Positions 62,120 to 64,000 of a stretch of DNA of 64,000 bases are shown one piece after another. A model generated the notes under the pieces. It did no database searches. It had not been told where the DNA came from and worked only from the letters and a program-made list of their open reading frames with translations. The position numbers and the translations under genes are program-made. This stretch comes from JAFGRU01 sp963665915 (GTDB lineage Bacteria > Desulfobacterota > Desulfuromonadia > Desulfuromonadales > JAAYDE01): positions 124,001-188,000 of the forward strand of contig CAXXSG010000005.1 of assembly GCA_963665915.2 (NCBI GenBank), in the 5' to 3' direction. How positions within the stretch are numbered: position 1 is the stretch's first letter; each line of letters begins with the position of its first letter.

Positions 62120-63626
62120 TTTCCTTGCTGTTGTTAACGGCCGCATGGTACCGCGCAAACAAATTCCGATCCTTGCGTTTGATGATTTCCGCGGCAGAAT
62201 GATTGATTTCACTGCTGACGAGGGATATATCGTCCAATTTTTCGGATTCGAGGAAGGGGAGCAATTAAAAATCCTTGCGGTTCTTCGCAAAGACGACCAA
62301 CTCTATCTTGCCACCAGCAATCTGCCTGATGAGTACCCCTCCCTGACAGCTGCAAACAGCAAATTCCACCTCTTTGAACGGGAAGTTGCCGAACAGTTCG
62401 GTGTCCGCCCCCTGAATCACCCCTGGCTGAAACCGGTGCGTTATCATGCCAATCAGAGGGGTGTGGCAGACATCTTTGGGAACAATTACACGGAAGATAT
62501 TCCCGGGAACTACGATTATTTTAAGGTTGAAGGGGAACAGATTCACGAGGTCGGCGTCGGCCCCGTTCACGCGGGAATTATTGAGCCCGGCCATTTCCGT
62601 TTCCAGTGCCTCGGCGAAATAGTCCTGCATTTGGAAATTCAGTTGGGTTACCAGCACCGCGACGTTGAAAAACTCCTGACAACCTTCCCGGCCAAAAGGC
62701 TTCCGATCGTCGTCGAGGGAATTGCCGGAGACACCGCCATGGCCAACAGTCTCTGTTATGCCCAGGCCATTGAAGCTCTTTCCCTTTGCCATGAAACGGA
62801 CGATACGGCACAAACGCTGCGAACTGCCGCATTCGAACTTGAAAGACTGGCCTGCCACGTGGGAGATCTCGGCGCCTTGAGCGGCGATGTCGCTTTCAAT
62901 CCGCCGGCTGCTTATTACGGAAGACTGCGAGGAGAGTTTTTAAACCTTCTCGTTGTTCTTTCCGGTAATCGTTTTGGAAAAGGACTGATCAGGCCTGGAG
63001 GCGTGACTAGTGGGCTTTCTACTGAAAACGCAAAGATTGTGGTCGACAAAATAAGGGAAGTCCGCCCCGAAATTATACAGGTTGCCGACCTTCTCTTTAC
63101 CGCGCACACTGTCCTGTCCCGGTTCGAGGCCTGCGGCAGGGTCAACAGGGAAACCGCTGCTTCGATCGGTTTGGTCGGCTTTGCCGGAAGAGCGTCCGGT
63201 ATCGACTACGACGCGCGGGAAGTTTTTCCAACGGAAAAATCAGGTCAGTTTGCCGGATGCCCTCACATTCGCCAGAAAGGCGGCGTCTATTCCAGGGCCT
63301 GGGTACGCTACGAAGAAATTCTCCATTCACTCGACCAGGTTGAAGCACTGATCTCAGCGGGAAAGCTGAAAAAAACGAACGTTCCTCCTCCAGTAGAAAG
63401 GCTGGCGCCGGATGCTTTCGTCGTGACCCTTAATGAAGCCTGGCGGGGAGAATTGTCTCATTGTCTGCTCACCGATAAGAACGGCAGGATTGTCCGCTAC
63501 AAGGTCAAGGATCCCTCTTTCCATAATTGGAAGGGCCTGGCTCTGGCTTTACGCAACGAACAAATCTCCGATTTCCCCCTCAACAACAAAAGCTTCAATC
63601 TCTCTTACTGTGGCTTTGATCTTTAA
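62112..63626 (+). CDS. HyfG/NuoCD-like large subunit lacking [NiFe] cysteines (Ehr type)
   Basis: A 504-residue fusion. The N-terminal 30-kDa NuoC-like part has LFEREVAEQFGV; the C-terminal NuoD/hydrogenase large-subunit part has HLEIQLGYQHRDVEKLL. In true group 4 hydrogenases two CxxC motifs bind the NiFe site. Here the first reads VEGIAGDTAMANSL and the second DPSFHNWKGLALAL, so all four ligands are missing. It is therefore not a hydrogenase. The start overlaps the HyfF-like gene by 8 nt. Confidence 0.92.
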   Translation: MDNFLAVVNGRMVPRKQIPILAFDDFRGRMIDFTADEGYIVQFFGFEEGEQLKILAVLRKDDQLYLATSNLPDEYPSLTAANSKFHLFEREVAEQFGVRPLNHPWLKPVRYHANQRGVADIFGNNYTEDIPGNYDYFKVEGEQIHEVGVGPVHAGIIEPGHFRFQCLGEIVLHLEIQLGYQHRDVEKLLTTFPAKRLPIVVEGIAGDTAMANSLCYAQAIEALSLCHETDDTAQTLRTAAFELERLACHVGDLGALSGDVAFNPPAAYYGRLRGEFLNLLVVLSGNRFGKGLIRPGGVTSGLSTENAKIVVDKIREVRPEIIQVADLLFTAHTVLSRFEACGRVNRETAASIGLVGFAGRASGIDYDAREVFPTEKSGQFAGCPHIRQKGGVYSRAWVRYEEILHSLDQVEALISAGKLKKTNVPPPVERLAPDAFVVTLNEAWRGELSHCLLTDKNGRIVRYKVKDPSFHNWKGLALALRNEQISDFPLNNKSFNLSYCGFDL

Positions 63627-63646
63627 ACGGAGGATAAAACAGGACC

Positions 63647-64000
63647 ATGCTGAAACTGATCCGCACAAGAATCAACCAGGGATACAGAACATCCTCCTAT
63701 CCCAAAAAAGAGCTTGTGCTCCATTCCAGTTACCGAGGCCGCCCGCAAATCGATCGCGACTGCGACCCTGAACTGGCCGCACATTGCGCAAAAGCCTGCC
63801 CCCAGGATGCCATTGATCCTGAAAAACGTTTGATCGATATCGGCCGTTGCGTCTTCTGCGGCCTATGCGAACGCCTTTCGGAAGGCCACTTTGTGACATT
63901 CACAACCAATTTCGAACTGGGGGTTGCCGAACAAAGCCATCTTTCCTTTGACGGCGATCTGCCCGATCTTGCCAGCCACAGTCGACAGCACTTTAAAAAA
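63647..64000 (+). CDS. Ferredoxin-like subunit of the Ehr-type complex, partial at window end
   Basis: The frame is open from ATG 63647 to the end. The N-terminus resembles HyfH/HycF/NuoI. The two ferredoxin motifs are altered: the first is DCDPELAAHCAKACPQDAI (only the last two of the normal four Cys in register), the second CVFCGLCERLSE (fourth Cys replaced by Ser). The remaining ligands suffice for one [4Fe-4S] cluster. In related complexes this part may be fused to the NuoB-like small subunit, but the 3' end is not in the window. GGAGG lies 13 nt upstream, rather far. Confidence 0.8.
   Translation, partial: MLKLIRTRINQGYRTSSYPKKELVLHSSYRGRPQIDRDCDPELAAHCAKACPQDAIDPEKRLIDIGRCVFCGLCERLSEGHFVTFTTNFELGVAEQSHLSFDGDLPDLASHSRQHFKK

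Overview
The window looks like a core-genome stretch of a strictly or mostly anaerobic deltaproteobacterium, most likely of the Desulfuromonadales (Geobacter/Desulfuromonas/Pelobacter-like). The grounds are an mdh next to a ferredoxin-dependent 2-oxoacid oxidoreductase (korDABC), a 2Fe superoxide reductase (desulfoferrodoxin), a TrpB2-type tryptophan synthase, a siroheme reductase, many c-di-GMP proteins, and a six-gene, complex I-like membrane operon of the Ehr type (energy-converting hydrogenase-related). This is inference from gene content; no 16S or other marker for exact placement is present. No prophage, insertion sequence or CRISPR array was seen.

Layout. 1-5.3 kb: the end of a response regulator/GGDEF protein, hisS, aspS and a LysM lipoprotein. 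5.3-9.6 kb: mdh and korDABC (TCA-cycle segment), ending in a strong bidirectional terminator, with fbp convergent to it. 10.7-13.9 kb: small conserved proteins, trpB2 and an EI24-type membrane protein. 14.2-16.7 kb: glnK-amtB on the minus strand with an NtrC-type enhancer, back to back with a 6S RNA gene. 16.7-25.7 kb: a TraB-like protein, an L,D-transpeptidase, a siroheme reductase, an aldehyde dehydrogenase, a rhomboid protease and nicotinate phosphoribosyltransferase. 25.9-37.1 kb (minus strand): a long information-processing block in the order tRNA-Val, thrS, infC, rpmI, rplT, pheM-like leader, pheS, pheT, ihfA, merR-like, pcm, dedA-like, nlpD, rpoS, tRNA-Arg. The thrS-to-ihfA part matches the E. 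coli order.

37.2-42 kb: a FadL-type porin, a small protein, and exbB-exbD-ROK glucokinase, then a HIT protein. 42.3-43.7 kb: a threonine synthase gene broken by several frameshifts. 43.7-45.8 kb: glnB-glnA behind a good sigma-54 promoter. 45.9-56.9 kb: a Nudix hydrolase, a 4Fe-4S DUF2148 protein, an LpxA-like acyltransferase, a HEAT-repeat/HD-GYP gene pair, a thiamine-binding-type protein, desulfoferrodoxin, DUF3135, a response regulator/GGDEF protein, tpx, DUF190-crcB and an alpha/beta hydrolase. 57.2-64 kb: the Ehr-like operon, cut by the window end.

How the genes work together. Nitrogen control is the clearest regulatory theme: two PII genes, each paired with its target (amtB or glnA), and sigma-54/NtrC signals. 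Central carbon flow runs through mdh, kor and fbp. The translation block carries three classic regulatory oddities: a non-AUG start on infC, a Phe-containing leader with tandem terminators before pheST, and a terminator-like hairpin between tRNA-Val and thrS. The most system-like item is the Ehr complex. It keeps proton-pump-type membrane subunits, but its hydrogenase-like large subunit has lost all [NiFe] cysteine ligands and its ferredoxin subunit keeps the cysteines of only one cluster.
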